A stretch of 64,000 nt of DNA from Eriocheir sinensis (Eukaryota; Arthropoda; Malacostraca; Decapoda; Varunidae): assembly GCF_024679095.1 (NCBI RefSeq), contig NC_066567.1:8353314-8417313 (forward strand), written 5' to 3'. Below the pieces are notes generated by a model, which had not been told where the DNA came from, made no database searches, and was given only the letters and a program-made list of their open reading frames with translations. The translations under genes and the position numbers were made by a program. Within the stretch, counting starts at the first letter, position 1. Each line of letters opens with the position of its first letter. Of the stretch, positions 34,441 through 44,835 are shown piece by piece.

Positions 34441-34602
34441 TGATTGGCTAGTTACGGGAGGGGGGAGGAGCCTGGGGGATGGGGGAGGGCGGGGGCGGTC
34501 AACGGGTCAGGTGAACTCGGGTCTCGGGTCAGTGCTCCGCGGGGACTCGAGTCTGTCAGTCAGTCAGAACAGCAGCAGCGACGGGAAGGGCAGCACGGCA
34601 AG
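34441..34602 (+). promoter_or_regulatory. Promoter and 5' UTR of RING gene 2
   Basis: A reverse CCAAT box (ATTGG) lies at 34443-34447, followed by GGGGGAGGAGCC as in gene 1. TCAGTCAGTCAG starts at 34556, followed by AACAGCAGCAGCGACGGGAA. Confidence 0.5.
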
Positions 34603-35301
34603 ATGGGCATATGTGCGGTTACTGGTATGAAGGTGTGTATACGTGTGTGTGTGTGTGTGTGTACGGTTTGTAATGACTAGGCGAGTTTTTATAGCTAGTT
34701 TCACGTATTTTATGTGTATTCTATGGAACTTTTAGCATATTCGTATTTCAAATTTTATAGAAACGGTGGTCAATTTACTGTCTATCTGTGTGTGTGTGTG
34801 TGTGTGTGTGTTGCAAGAAGGTGCCGTTTGTTTCCTGAAGAAGCCGCGACAAGTGTTCGTAACGGCCCGGTGCGATGCTTCACCACTGGGCCACGCGCTC
34901 GTCGGACGCCTGCCGGCTATAGACACAAGCACTGACGCCCCTTTTCTCCCCTGCAGGTCCCCACTGAGGCGTCCACAGAGTGTCCCGTATGCCTGAAGGA
35001 GTACGATAGATCCTTCGGAGGAATCCCGCGGTTCCTGAAATGCGGACACACCTTCTGCGCCTCCTGTCTCCTGCACATGATAGACTTGAGGGTGCCGAAG
35101 AGCCCCATGAAGTGCCCTCTGTGCCGCGAGAATCACCACCACAGGGGGAGGTTGCCGCCTTTCAACCCTGCCTTCCGCGGCGCCCTGAAACGACCCATGG
35201 ACACGGCGACGGAGGTGAAGGAGGCTCGGTGTCTGCGCATCACCGAGATCGACCCTTACGTCTTGGTTAGTTGGGGGTGTATCGAGCATGGTGGCGAGTG
35301 A
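34603..35301 (+). CDS. Small RING-finger protein, paralogue 2 (124 aa)
   Basis: Exon 1 is 34603-34632 (MGICAVTGMK) and exon 2 is 34957-35301 (TGA), phase 0, with a 324-bp intron that holds (GT)n. The RING is C19, C22, C39, H41, C44, C47, C63, C66, with a 15-residue loop before the last Cys pair, four longer than in paralogue 1. RLPPFNPAFRGALK follows. The tail is different, with CLRITEIDPYVLVSWG. The polyadenylation signal AATAAA is at 35634-35639. The frame is intact and all eight zinc ligands are kept, so it is probably functional. Role as in paralogue 1, by family only. Confidence 0.85.
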
Positions 35302-35334
35302 CGGAGAGCTGGATCAACCCCGTATTCTTATCCC

Positions 35335-35530
35335 ATCGGCACCTCCGTTCGCCTGTTTAAAAGCCTCTCGTACAAGTTGCTCGGGTTTCCATGGAGTTTT
35401 GTGATCCTAGTGACAGTTTTACACGACTTCTGCGCACCATGAACGGAAAAGTGACCCACGAATACTCGGTTACTCTTCTCTGTGGTCTTGGGAAATGAAT
35501 TTAATAGGAGCCCGATGCGTTGACAAATAT
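35335..35530. repeat. Single copy of the 150-bp family C unit in the RING 2 3' region
   Basis: AAAAGCCTCTCGTACAAGTTG, GTTTTGTGATCCTAGTGACAG, CACGACTTCTGC and ATGAACGGAAAAGTGACCCA match the array at 16288-17255. Confidence 0.75.
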
Positions 35531-35960
35531 GTACCTCATCTTCACCTATATGTGTGTGTGTGTGTGTAAGTGTAAGAGTGTGTGTGGTATTTATATCATC
35601 ACATTCTCATAAACTATTCTGAACTATTGTACAAATAAATATTTTCTACAGATATTTGTTTTCTAATACCCTCGTGTGAAATAACTAATATAATTCACAT
35701 CTACATATAAATAATCACTAACATCAATGTGATACTACTGACATGTATACTGCTTCCATAACGAGGCCAAAATACGGGTTACCAGAAGCTTGCAAAGGGA
35801 AAAATAAGAATAAATGAGTCTTCCCTTGTCTGGCGATATGGCGTGGGCAGGAAGGCGGCAGAGACAATGTTATGAAAGAAGATAAAATGTTGAGCCAGTG
35901 TTGGGGATATTAAAGGATAAGGATTATGGAAAGGAGTGGGATGCAGAGGGATAAAACTGA
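35531..35960. other. Spacer
   Basis: Includes a short (GT)n at 35551-35567 and the RING gene 2 polyadenylation signal. The rest is AT-rich and unique. Confidence 0.4.
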
Positions 35961-36502
35961 GGGTCATATTCTTTAAAAAAAATCATCGTCCAAGCACACA
36001 TATTTTGACAAGACTTTCGGGGGAGTTTTGGGAGTACTTTCATGACTTCGGAGCGGTGAGCAGCAGGATTTTTTTCTCTGCACTCTTTTTGTTGCCCTTG
36101 AGTCGTCTCCTTTGCTGTAAAAAAAAAAAGGTTGACCCCTCTTCTGTATCGTTAATCTAAGGAAACGCTCATTTAGACCCGATTGATCCCCTTTTCGGTG
36201 GTTAATGTAAGAGGAGAAGGATCTATAATAAGCGATACAAAGCGTCACAGGTCAAAAATAAGAAGAAAGCGTCTGACAAAGGGCTGTATTTTAAGACACC
36301 ATCGCTTCTCGCATCAACTGTTTCTAAAGGTCAAAGAGGGGATCAATCGGGTTTTCATGCGTGTTTTTTAAGGTTCATGGCACAGAAAACGGGTCAAACT
36401 ACCACCAGGGTCATAAAACGGCCCCTGGAAAGGCCTACAGCTCCTACGAAAGCCATGTCAAATATGTGAACTTGGGCGACGAAATGTTTTAAAATACGAC
36501 CC
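35961..36502. mobile_element. Foldback (long inverted repeat) element, family C
   Basis: The left arm from GGGTCATATTC and the right arm ending AAAATACGACCC are inverted copies. Both contain the TTTGACAWGRCTTTCG, GTTTGACCC and CCCGATTGATCCCC blocks in opposite orientation, with the arms meeting near 36250. The left arm is interrupted by a copy of the dispersed T-rich repeat at 36050-36132. No coding sequence. Each arm corresponds to one unit of the 170-bp array at 14176-14893. Confidence 0.7.
36050..36132. repeat. Dispersed T-rich repeat inserted in the foldback element
   Basis: GGAGCGGTGAGCAGCAGGATT, T-run, TTGTTGCCCTTGAGTCGTCTCCTTTG and poly-A. Confidence 0.7.
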
Positions 36503-36790
36503 AAAAATCCCGAATTGAGAGACGTGGGTGGGATACTATTATAAAGATCTCACCGCGCCACGCCTTTGATGCACGTGGTAGGAAGAGGCAGGTGGGGCTC
36601 AAGGGATTAGTGTGGCTTAACGGGTTGCGGCAGACAGGTGTACTAAGAATAATACAGGTTAATGACGACTTGCAGGTGTTGAGGTCGCTGACACCTGACC
36701 TCTCTACCTGACCGACCTTTCTGACCACTGATGTAGAGATTAATAACAGACTAGCTAAATTTATCGCCGGGACGTCCTTTTTGGCAGGAT

Positions 36791-36878
36791 TATTATTTTT
36801 TTTTTACAACAAAGGAGACAGCTAAAGGGCACAAAAAAAGGAAACAATAATAAAAAAGCCCGCTACTCGCTGCTCCTA
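36791..36878. repeat. Dispersed T-rich repeat
   Basis: Reverse orientation: poly-T, ACAACAAAGGAGACAGCT, AAGGGCACAAAAAAAGG and AAAAAAGCCCGCTACTCGCTG. Confidence 0.7.
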
Positions 36879-37049
36879 AAACGTGAAATAGGAGGAAAAA
36901 TAAGGCAGATAGACGGTTCTTTTACGATACACTGTTTGCAAAGGCGGTTCAAGCGGTCATTGTTTTTTCCTTGAGTTGCTTCCTTTCCTGCTAAAAAGTG
37001 ACCGGGGAAGTTTCATAAATCGCCAGTTGTTAATAACGGAAAGAGTGTT

Positions 37050-37103
37050 CGTATACTTTTTTTTTTTTTACAGTAAAGGAAGAAGCTCAAGGGCAAAAAC
37101 AAC

Positions 37104-37138
<35 letters not shown>

Positions 37139-37303
37139 AGGGAATCAGTTTACTTTTTTTTTTTTTACAGTAAAGGAAGAGGCTCAAGGGCAAAAACAAC
37201 AAAACACACATACACACACACATACACATACACACACGGAAAGGGAATCAGTTTACTTTTTTTTTTTTTACAGTAAAGGAAGAAGCTCAAGGGCAAAAAA
37301 AAT

Positions 37304-37337
<34 letters not shown>

Positions 37338-37340
37338 CTG
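37050..37340. repeat. Three tandem copies of the T-rich repeat with (CA)n
   Basis: CTTTTTTTTTTTTACAGTAAAGGAAG..CTCAAGGGCAAAAA followed by (CA)n and GGAAAGGGAATCAGTTTA occurs three times, starting near 37058, 37154 and 37256. The step is about 100 bp. Confidence 0.8.
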
Positions 37341-37479
37341 CTAGCATCTCCTACATAAGAAAGCAGAGAAGGATATGTATTGTTGAAGGACGTGCAGTGT
37401 TTTTGGATATTTAAATGATGCAACGCTAGAAAGTGATTGCTACAGTTTTCAGAGAGCAAAAGTAGCGTTCATGTTTCCT

Positions 37480-37722
37480 CTATTTTTTATATATATATTT
37501 TTTGCAGCAAGGGAGACAACTCAAGAACAAAAAACAATAGAAAAAACATGCAGCGCTTCTGTGGTAAAATAAAAAAAAAGAGAATAGGTCAAAAGAGAGG
37601 TCAGGGGTCATAATCAAGCACAGATCATTCTTTACTTTTGTCTATTATGGGAGCGGTGAGTAGCGGGATTTTTTTTCTACTTTTTTTTGTTGCCCTTGAG
37701 CCGTCTCCTTTGTTGCAAAATA
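37480..37722. repeat. Two more T-rich repeat copies in opposite orientation
   Basis: 37480-37545 carries TTTTTGCAGCAAGGGAGACAA..CTCAAGAACAAAAA. 37649-37722 carries GGAGCGGTGAGTAGCGGGATT and GCCCTTGAGCCGTCTCCTTTG. Confidence 0.65.
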
Positions 37723-37739
37723 AAAATAATAATAAAAAA

Positions 37740-38215
37740 ACCTTACATCTTCCTTTCGCTTCTTAATTTCTTGCTCTTCCTTCTCATAATCGTTCATGTC
37801 ACGACCCTCAGTCTTATCAAGGAAACATAAAAAAAGTCACACTCACGACCCTCAGTCTTATCAAGGAAACAAATAAACAAAAAAAAGTCATTCAGAAGCA
37901 TTATAATATCCTTTCATTTTCTCGTTTCTTTCTCTTTCTATTCATACTTGCTCACATCACGACTCATTCTTAACAAAGGAAAAAAAAAAAAAACCCGTCA
38001 TTCAGTAACCCAAACACTATTCAGGGGTTGACAAATACATTCCATCAACAATATCATTTCGTTTTCTCGTTTCTTTCTCTTCCTATTCATACTTGCTCAC
38101 ATCACGACTCTCATTCTTAACAAGGAAACAAAAACAAACAAACAAAACCCCGTCATTCAGTAGCCCAAACACTATTCAGAGATTGACAAATACATTCCAT
38201 CGAGAGACTAAACAT
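37740..38215. repeat. Diverged about 140-bp tandem repeats
   Basis: CATTTTCTCGTTTCTTTCTCTT, TATTCATACTTGCTCACATCACGA and CCAAACACTATTCAG blocks recur at 37800-37870, 37915-38035 and 38055-38190. Confidence 0.65.
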
Positions 38216-38344
38216 TCCGATTCCTTTTAAGACGTAGGTTAAGAGGAATGACCCAGTTTAATGAATGAGTGAGGGTGATGTACGAAACAGATAAGACGCT
38301 TGTAGCAGATAAGATAGTAAGTAGAGCTGAGTAATAGAGAAAAC

Positions 38345-38790
38345 GAATAGACATGAACACACTGAACAGTTAAGTAAAAGTGTCTGGCTTGGCAATGCCA
38401 ACAGGATAGAACTCGCAAAAATGGATTTAAATTAGAAAAGTATAGATTTAGGAGAGATATAGGCAAGCATCGGTTTAGTAATAGGGTGGTGGGGGAATGG
38501 AATAGACTCAGCAATGACATAGTTAGTGCAGGGACGATAGCTTGTTTTAAGAGTAGACTAGATAGCTACATGGACGATGACGACAGGTGGCAGTGAGGTG
38601 TGGGTGCAGTAAGGTGACGGAGTACTGGATGCGTGCCTAGAACCGCCGGTATAACGAGGATCAAGCCTCTACCTGTAACCCCTGTAACTACACCTCACCC
38701 ACCGTGAGTGGTGGGGGGGATTCTGGAGCTGCCCTGTGTAGGCCACCCGGCCTCTTGCAGTTTCCCTATGTTCTTATGTTCTTATGCTGT
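38345..38790 (+). mobile_element. LINE 3' end relic with ATGTTCTT tail
   Basis: A frame reads RTRKNGFKLEKYRFRRDIGK, HRFSNRVVGEWNRLSNDIVS and CFKSRLDSYMDDDDRWQ before a stop. This is the usual ORF2 C-terminus of a decapod CR1-like LINE. The 3' UTR ends GGCCTCTTGCAGTTTCCCTATGTTCTTATGTTCTTATG. The insertion ends about 110 bp before the RING gene 3 CCAAT box. Confidence 0.75.
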
Positions 38791-38894
38791 ACAGTGGAAT
38801 AGTTTAGAAACGGAAGAATTTGAAACGTAAACACTGATAACTTTTTCCTGTGTGTGTATGGGCGGGTGTGGGACCTCAGGGTGATATCGGCGGA

Positions 38895-39049
38895 GTCAGT
38901 GATTGGTCAGTCTGTGAAGCGCGGGGGAGTCTTGGGAGGGGGAGGTGGGTATACCGGTCAACACTTGTTTAAGTCAGTCGGGACGCGGCAGTCACTCAGA
39001 ACAGAAACAACAGCAGCGACAGGAAGTGTACTACAGTAACTTCACCAAG
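38895..39049 (+). promoter_or_regulatory. Promoter and 5' UTR of RING gene 3
   Basis: GATTGGTCAG (reverse CCAAT at 38902-38906), TCAGTCGGGACGCGG near 38973, then GCAGTCACTCAGAACAG and ACAACAGCAGCGACAGGAAG, parallel to genes 1 and 2. Confidence 0.5.
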
Positions 39050-40148
39050 ATGGGGATGTGTCCTATTGGTGGTGAGGTGTGTATATGTGTGGGTGTGGAG
39101 GGAGGGGGTGCGATCCAAGGTGTCCATACAACCAGCAAACACAACTGCGCCCAAAGTTTCGCGCCATGGCCTGTCTCCTGGGCACCGATGTCAGATTATC
39201 GTACTCAGAGCCTCGTATTTAACTGTTTCTGAGCTATAGCTATTGCCAAAAAACACCAATAATTAACCATTTTAACGATAACTATATATGAAGGCAGTTT
39301 TTGGGTCGGAAGTCGGCATAGGAGGCTGAGTACGACAATCTAGCAACGTTGATTCTGCGGCGTGTTCTGCGTCGGGAGCACGAGGGAGTGGCGTCTGTTT
39401 CCTCCTTAGCCCTGTATCGCCAGTCTAAGTTGCTGGAGTTTTGTGTTTCGTGATCCTAGTGACAGTTTTACACGACTTCTGCATCTGGAACGGAAAAATA
39501 ACCCTTGAAAACCCGATTACTCTTCTCTGTGGCCTTGGGAAATCGTATTACAAGACATTTCGCCGCCCAAGAACACATATTTGACAAGGCTTTCGTAGGA
39601 GGTGTGGGCATTTCCAGGGGTAGTTTTATGACCCTGGTGGTAGTTTGACCCTTCTTCTGTAGCATGAACCTGAAGAAACACTAATTAGAACCCGACTGAC
39701 CCCTTCTTTGACCTTTAGAAATAGATGATGTGAGAAGCGAGTCTTATAATATCAACCTATAGTCGTACTGGGACCTTGAATACTAACACCCCTTCCTCCC
39801 TTGCAGCTCCCACTCGAGGCGTCATCAGAGTGTCCCGTATGTCTGCTGGAGTACGACATATCCCTGGCAGGACTCCCGAGGTACCTGCCATGCGGACACA
39901 CCTTCTGTACCTTCTGCATCATGCGTCTGTGGGTCCCGAAGTGCATGACCATGACGATTGTAGTGACGTGTCCGCTTTGCCGCACCGAGCACCAACGCGG
40001 AGACATGATGCCGCCGGTAAACGATGGTCTTCGGGGCAAGCTCAAGATGGAGACGGAGCGGAGCACAGAGGCGCAGTACTTTTGTTCAATGCGCGTGGTG
40101 GAGATGGGCAGCACCAGGGGCATCAAGGCGGTCATGGGAATAGAGTGA
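39050..40148 (+). CDS. Small RING-finger protein, paralogue 3 (122 aa)
   Basis: Exon 1 is 39050-39076 (MGMCPIGGE) and exon 2 is 39807-40148 (TGA), phase 0. The 730-bp intron has been enlarged by a hAT-like MITE and two family C copies. The RING is C18, C21, C38, H40, C43, C46, C64, C67, with a 17-residue loop containing an extra Cys and CMTMTIVV. After it come RTEHQRGDMMPP and LRGKLK as in the paralogues. The tail (AQYFCSMRVVEMG..KAVMGIE) is unique. The polyadenylation hexamer AATAAA is at 40301-40306. The donor chosen (GTGTGTATAT) matches the other two genes; an alternative GTGAGG two codons earlier exists. Likely E3 activity by family. Confidence 0.83.
39183..39351. mobile_element. hAT-like MITE copy in the RING 3 intron
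   Basis: The left end CACCGATGTCAGATTATCGTACTC mirrors the right end GAGTACGACAATCTAGCAACGTTG. It shares AATTAACCATTTTAACGATAACTAT with the PGS1 intron copies. Confidence 0.7.
39424..39742. repeat. Two family C units, one of each subtype, side by side
   Basis: 39424-39547 matches the 150-bp subtype (GTTTTACACGACTTCTGCATC, TCTGTGGCCTTGGGAAAT). 39548-39742 matches the 170-bp/foldback subtype (ACATATTTGACAAGGCTTTCG, GTTTTATGACCCTGGTGG). Confidence 0.75.
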
Positions 40149-40468
40149 TGATGGTGGTGTGGTGATGATGTTGCTAGTGTTGTTAATGGTAGAGTTGATG
40201 AGTCTTACCATTGTGTGTGTGTGTGTGTGTGAGAGAGTTTATGACCGTTTCCCTTTAAAATTAACGCATTCCATGGAGTATACTGTGAATGATTTTTACG
40301 AATAAACCATTTTTAACATTATTTCTCTTTTCATCCTCGTGCGACACAAAAAGCAATAGTGATTCATATGACGATAATGATAACGATGCCAGCAATAAAC
40401 TTAATGAAAAACAATGATAAGGCTAAGAACAACCTTATCAATAACAAGCAAAACTAACTGTGAAGGAA

Positions 40469-40473
<5 letters not shown>

Positions 40474-40547
<74 letters not shown>
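40474..40547. repeat. (GA)n microsatellite
   Basis: An uninterrupted GA tract, followed by GGGGA-type purine repeats to about 40900. Confidence 0.95.
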
Positions 40548-40550
<3 letters not shown>

Positions 40551-41330
40551 GGGAGGGGAGGGGATACAGCTCCACCTAAAAGCTCTCATCAAAACAAAGA
40601 AACAAAGATAGGGAATAGGAAGGGAAAGGAAAGAGAATGGAAAATAAAGGTAGGGAAGGGAAAACAAAGAAAAAAATAAGGCAAGGGAAGAAAAGGGTAA
40701 CGGGCAAAATATGAGGCAAAGGGAGGGAAGAGGTGATGAAGGGAAGGGAAAGGAAGAAAAGAAAAGGGACGGAAAAGGAAGTGTAAGAAGGGAAGGGAGA
40801 GAAAGAAAAGGGGAGGGAAAGGAAGAAAGGGACGGAAAAGGAGTGTAAGAAGGGAGGGAAAGAAAGAAAATGGAAAGGAAAGGAAGAAAAGCGAAGAGAG
40901 GTCTCCATACAAACAAGAAAACATAAAAAAAAGTTAGAAGACATCACATTCAGTCTTAAAAACATAATACAATGAAAGGGAGAAAAAATGGAAGAGATTA
41001 CTGTTTAAGAAGGAGTGGAAGGAAAGAATGGGAGGGGCAAAGACATGGGAAAGGGGAAAATGGGAAAAAAAGAATTAAGAACAAGAGAGAGGGCGAACAG
41101 GAGGAAGGAGGGAGGGAATACGAGTCAGGTAAGCGAACTAGTCAGGTGAAAGAATGTGGGAATGGGAGAGAGGCGAGGACATGAGAAACGGGAGAATGCG
41201 AAAGAAGTGAAAACGAGAGAGAGAGGGAAGGAGGGAGGGAATACGACAGTCAGGTAAGGGCTCAGAACTAGGTCACTCGGGTGGAAGAATGAGGAAAAAG
41301 GCGATGACTAGGGAAACTGGAAAGAAGTGA
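40548..41330. repeat. Homopurine stretch with GGGAAAGGAAG minisatellite
   Basis: Almost pure A/G on the + strand. Around 40730-40890 a roughly 60-bp unit recurs with GGAAGGGAAAGGAAGAAAAG and GACGGAAAAGGAGTGTAAGAAG. 41090-41300 has GGAAGGAGGGAGGGAATACGA twice. Confidence 0.7.
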
Positions 41331-41420
41331 GAGCGAGAGAGATTTGATTTGATACGATTTGATACATTTACTGAGATATACACATACATATATCCTCTCA
41401 TTCGGCCATCTCTTTTGATT

Positions 41421-41510
41421 TTTTTTTGTAGGAGCAGCGAGTGGCGGGCTTTTTATTTATTTATAGTTTCCTTTTTTTGTGCCCTTGAGCTGTCTCCTTT
41501 GTTGTGATAA
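41421..41510. repeat. Dispersed T-rich repeat
   Basis: GGAGCAGCGAGTGGCGGGCTT, T-rich, TTTGTGCCCTTGAGCTGTCTCCTTTG. Confidence 0.75.
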
Positions 41511-42255
41511 TAATAAAAAACAAACAAACATATATAGTCTCAAAAGGATGAAGGTACCTTTGTTGTCTTCACCCCAACCCTGCTGTATTTTGCCTCAATA
41601 TTACCTTACATTAAATTAAGGAAGGAGGGAGAACAGGAGGAAGGAGGGCGGGTATACACGACGCAGGTAAAGGATTATAACTAGATCAATCTGGTATCGC
41701 CGCGCCTCCCTGCATATCAAGGTATCAAACAGGTGAGATGCGTCGTGTCCCTCCCCTCTGACCTGACCTGACCTGATCTCACTGCGGCTTAAGACTTCGC
41801 GGGTAGGTCAGAGAAGTAAATATGGTGACGGTCAAATTGATATCATAACGGAGGATGGAGCTGAATTATCATGGCGGGAATGTCTGATAGTGAGTTAGAA
41901 GAAGTAGATTTTGACTTAGATGAAATAGTGAAGATGTAAAGGACGTAGAAGGGAAGGAAGGTTGGAAGAAAAGTGAGAGGAAAGGAAGGAAGGAAGAAGA
42001 AAGGGATGAAGGGAATAAAAATACGTAAAGGAGGAAATAAATAAATGAATGAAGGAAGAAAGAATAGAAGAAAGGGATGAAGGAAGTCTTGCTTATAACT
42101 TTGCGCACACACACACACACACACACACGAAAATACAAAAGAAAGGTGGAAACAAATGGAGCAATGAGAGAAATTCAATATAGAAGGAGAGAAACGCAAG
42201 AAAAAAAAAAGTTAATGGATGAAGATGGAAGAGAACTGGAAAATCGAAGTAGTGA

Positions 42256-42260
<5 letters not shown>
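41511..42260. other. Gene-free DNA
   Basis: Contains CCTGACCTGACCTGACCTGA at 41758-41777, purine-rich GGAAGGAAG runs (41940-42070) and (CA)n at 42105-42128. No gene was seen. Confidence 0.5.
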
Positions 42261-42341
<81 letters not shown>

Positions 42342-42388
42342 ATAGCACAAATGTAATAAGTTTAAGCGAAAAACACATCAAGTACAAC

Positions 42389-42438
<50 letters not shown>

Positions 42439-42449
42439 GCGCGCGCACG
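42261..42449. repeat. (GA)n then (CA)n with (GC)n tail
   Basis: (GA)n 42261-42338 and (CA)n 42388-42436 ending in (GC)5 at 42437-42447. Confidence 0.95.
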
Positions 42450-42930
42450 AGGCCAATAACTAGTGAGTGCAGGAAAGGAAAAATAATATAAAACCGAATC
42501 GGGAAAGAAATTAAAGAAGAAAACGCAAACAAACAGCGAGGAAGGAAAAAAAGAAATATAGGCTAATAGACATATAGAGAGACATGTTGATAAAGAGTTA
42601 GATAGATGAATAGATAGAACAAGATAACAAGATAGAAACACAGAAAGACTCATACAAATAGAGATAACTAAATACAGGGATTGATTTAAAAGAATTCATT
42701 AGTATAAACGAGAATAATATTGAAGCATACACCATATAGAAAAAATTATTACAACACTGATGAAAAAAGGAGGAATTTGAGGGAGAAAAAAAACTTGATG
42801 GGAAATAAAACCACGTATACAAAGAAAGAGAAATATGACAGGCAAACAAATACAGTGAGATAGATAGATAGACAGACAGAAAAATAGATGATTATATAAA
42901 CAGGAAATTTCAGTGAAGAAAGTTAACATG
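42450..42930. other. AT-rich gene-free DNA
   Basis: Unique A-rich sequence with a short (GATA)n at 42859-42872. Nothing else. Confidence 0.4.
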
Positions 42931-43010
42931 GGGCAGTAAGTAGCGGGCTTTTTTTTTCATTGTTTTTTTTTTTTTAAGCCCTTGAGCTGCCTCCTTTGCT
43001 GTAATAAAAA
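42931..43010. repeat. Dispersed T-rich repeat
   Basis: GGGCAGTAAGTAGCGGGCTT, T-run, AAGCCCTTGAGCTGCCTCCTTTGCTG. Confidence 0.75.
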
Positions 43011-43500
43011 TACAAAGATAAATAGTGAAACAGATTAAAAGGTAGATAGATAGGAAAATAAAGTTATATAAAGCCTAAAATAAATGGTAAAGATGAGACT
43101 ACAGTAAAATAGATAATAGATAGATAGAAAGAGTTTAAAATTAATTGTAAAGATAAAACTACAGTGAAATAGATAAATAGATAGAGAGATGATTAAACAA
43201 AGCCTTAAAACAAACAGTAAAGCTAAAACAATATTACCATGACCTCACTCAGCCATAACACCTTCCACCCTCCTAAACAGTGTGGCTAGGTACGAGCAAG
43301 ACCCTTAATTAGTCACAGGTAAGCCAGCGCGGCCCAGACAGTGTTACCAATTAAGCGCGTCAAGGTGTGTGTTTCTCAGGTGGAGTTGGAAGCAATGTTA
43401 AGTATCTCGGGTCATGAGTTCGTTCGTTCAGGTAAATGAGTTGGTTTAATTAGGGGAACAGGTGCGGTCGTTTACGTGGGAGTTGCTTTGTGGTGGAGAA
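43011..43500. repeat. Diverged about 60-bp duplications, then unique DNA
   Basis: AAGATRARACTACAGTRAAATAGATAA recurs at 43090, 43150 and 43210. The stretch 43240-43490 is unique and carries no gene. Confidence 0.5.
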
Positions 43501-44420
43501 GGAAAGGAAAGGAATGAGGGAAAGAGGAGAAAAGTTATAAAGGAAGGAAGAAGAGAGAGATGAAGGGAGGAGAGGAAAGGAGAAGCACGAGAAGGATGAA
43601 AGAGATAAAGAAGAAAACAAGGAAAGATTTGAGGGAAGAAGGGAAGGAAGGAAGAAGAGAAGGATGGAAGGATGGAAGGAAGGAGGAAGAAAGAGATAGA
43701 GGAAAAAAAACATGAGAGAAATGAGGGAAGGAAGAAAAGAATGGAAGGAACGAAGGAAGGAAGCAGAGAGAGAGAGAGAGATGGAGGGAGTGAAGGAAGA
43801 AAAAACAAAACAAGAGGGATAGATGAGAGGAAGAAAGAATGGAAGGAAGGAAGCAGAGAGAGATGGAGGGAGGGAAGGAAGGAAGGAAAAAACAAAAGAG
43901 GGATGGATGAGAGGAAGGAAAAGAAGGAAGAAAGAATGGAAGGAAGGAAGGAAGCAGAGAGAGATGGAGGGAGGGAAGGAAGGAAGGAAGGAAAAAACAA
44001 AAGAGGGATGGATGAGAGGAAGGAGAAGAAGGAAGAAAGAATGGAAGGAAGGAAGGAAGCAGAGAGAGATGGAGGGAGGGAAGGAAGGAAGGAAGCAGAG
44101 AGAGATAGAGGGACGGAAAGAAGGAAGAACCAAGACAGGGATGAAAGGAGGGAGAAGGAGGAAGAGAGGGATAGAGAAAACAAAACAAAACAAAACAGGA
44201 AAAAACACAGGAAGAGTAGAAATAGACAAATACGAAAAGAAACAAACAAGCAAAGAAGAATTGAAAGGTTGCTGGGGAGGGAAAGAGAGAAGTTAGGTAA
44301 GACTGAAAAAAACAAAACAAAAGAAAAACAAATTGAAATACAAGAGTAAGAGAAAGGAAGTTATGGGTGAAAAAAAGAGAAAAAAGGGAGGGGGAGAGGA
44401 AAAAACTAACTAACAGGAGG
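43500..44420. repeat. Homopurine minisatellite (GGAAGGAAGG type, about 100-120-bp units)
   Basis: The strand is almost all A/G. Units with GAAGCAGAGAGAGATGGAGG, AAAAAACAAAAGAGGGATGG and ATGAGAGGAAGGA recur around 43760, 43855, 43955 and 44060. Long Arg-Glu-Lys or Phe-Pro-Ser frames across it are repeat translations. Confidence 0.85.
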
Positions 44421-44619
44421 GGGCAGGAAGGGAACAAAGGAAGGGCATTGCTAAGGCAGTGCAGTAGTTTCCAACCCTTTATTAAACCCTCTTTGCATCC
44501 CTTCCCTGCCCTCTCCCCTTCCGTTCCCTCTTTCTGATCCCTTCCAGAGACTCCTTAATCCCCCTGTGGCTTCCAGAGGCTTGCTGAACACACGCACGCA
44601 CGCACACACAAAAGGACAT

Positions 44620-44620
<1 letters not shown>

Positions 44621-44691
<71 letters not shown>

Positions 44692-44744
44692 CAGGAAATA
44701 AACAAAGAAAAAATAACATGATCCGAACCTTACTATTAGAAAGA

Positions 44745-44785
<41 letters not shown>

Positions 44786-44791
44786 CTGTGT

Positions 44792-44835
<44 letters not shown>

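Noticed and set aside
43446..44437. Frames of about 225-300 codons rich in Phe/Pro/Ser or Arg/Glu/Lys
   Set aside because: Same cause: homopurine minisatellite with few stop codons; overlapping frames on both strands show the repeat, not a protein.
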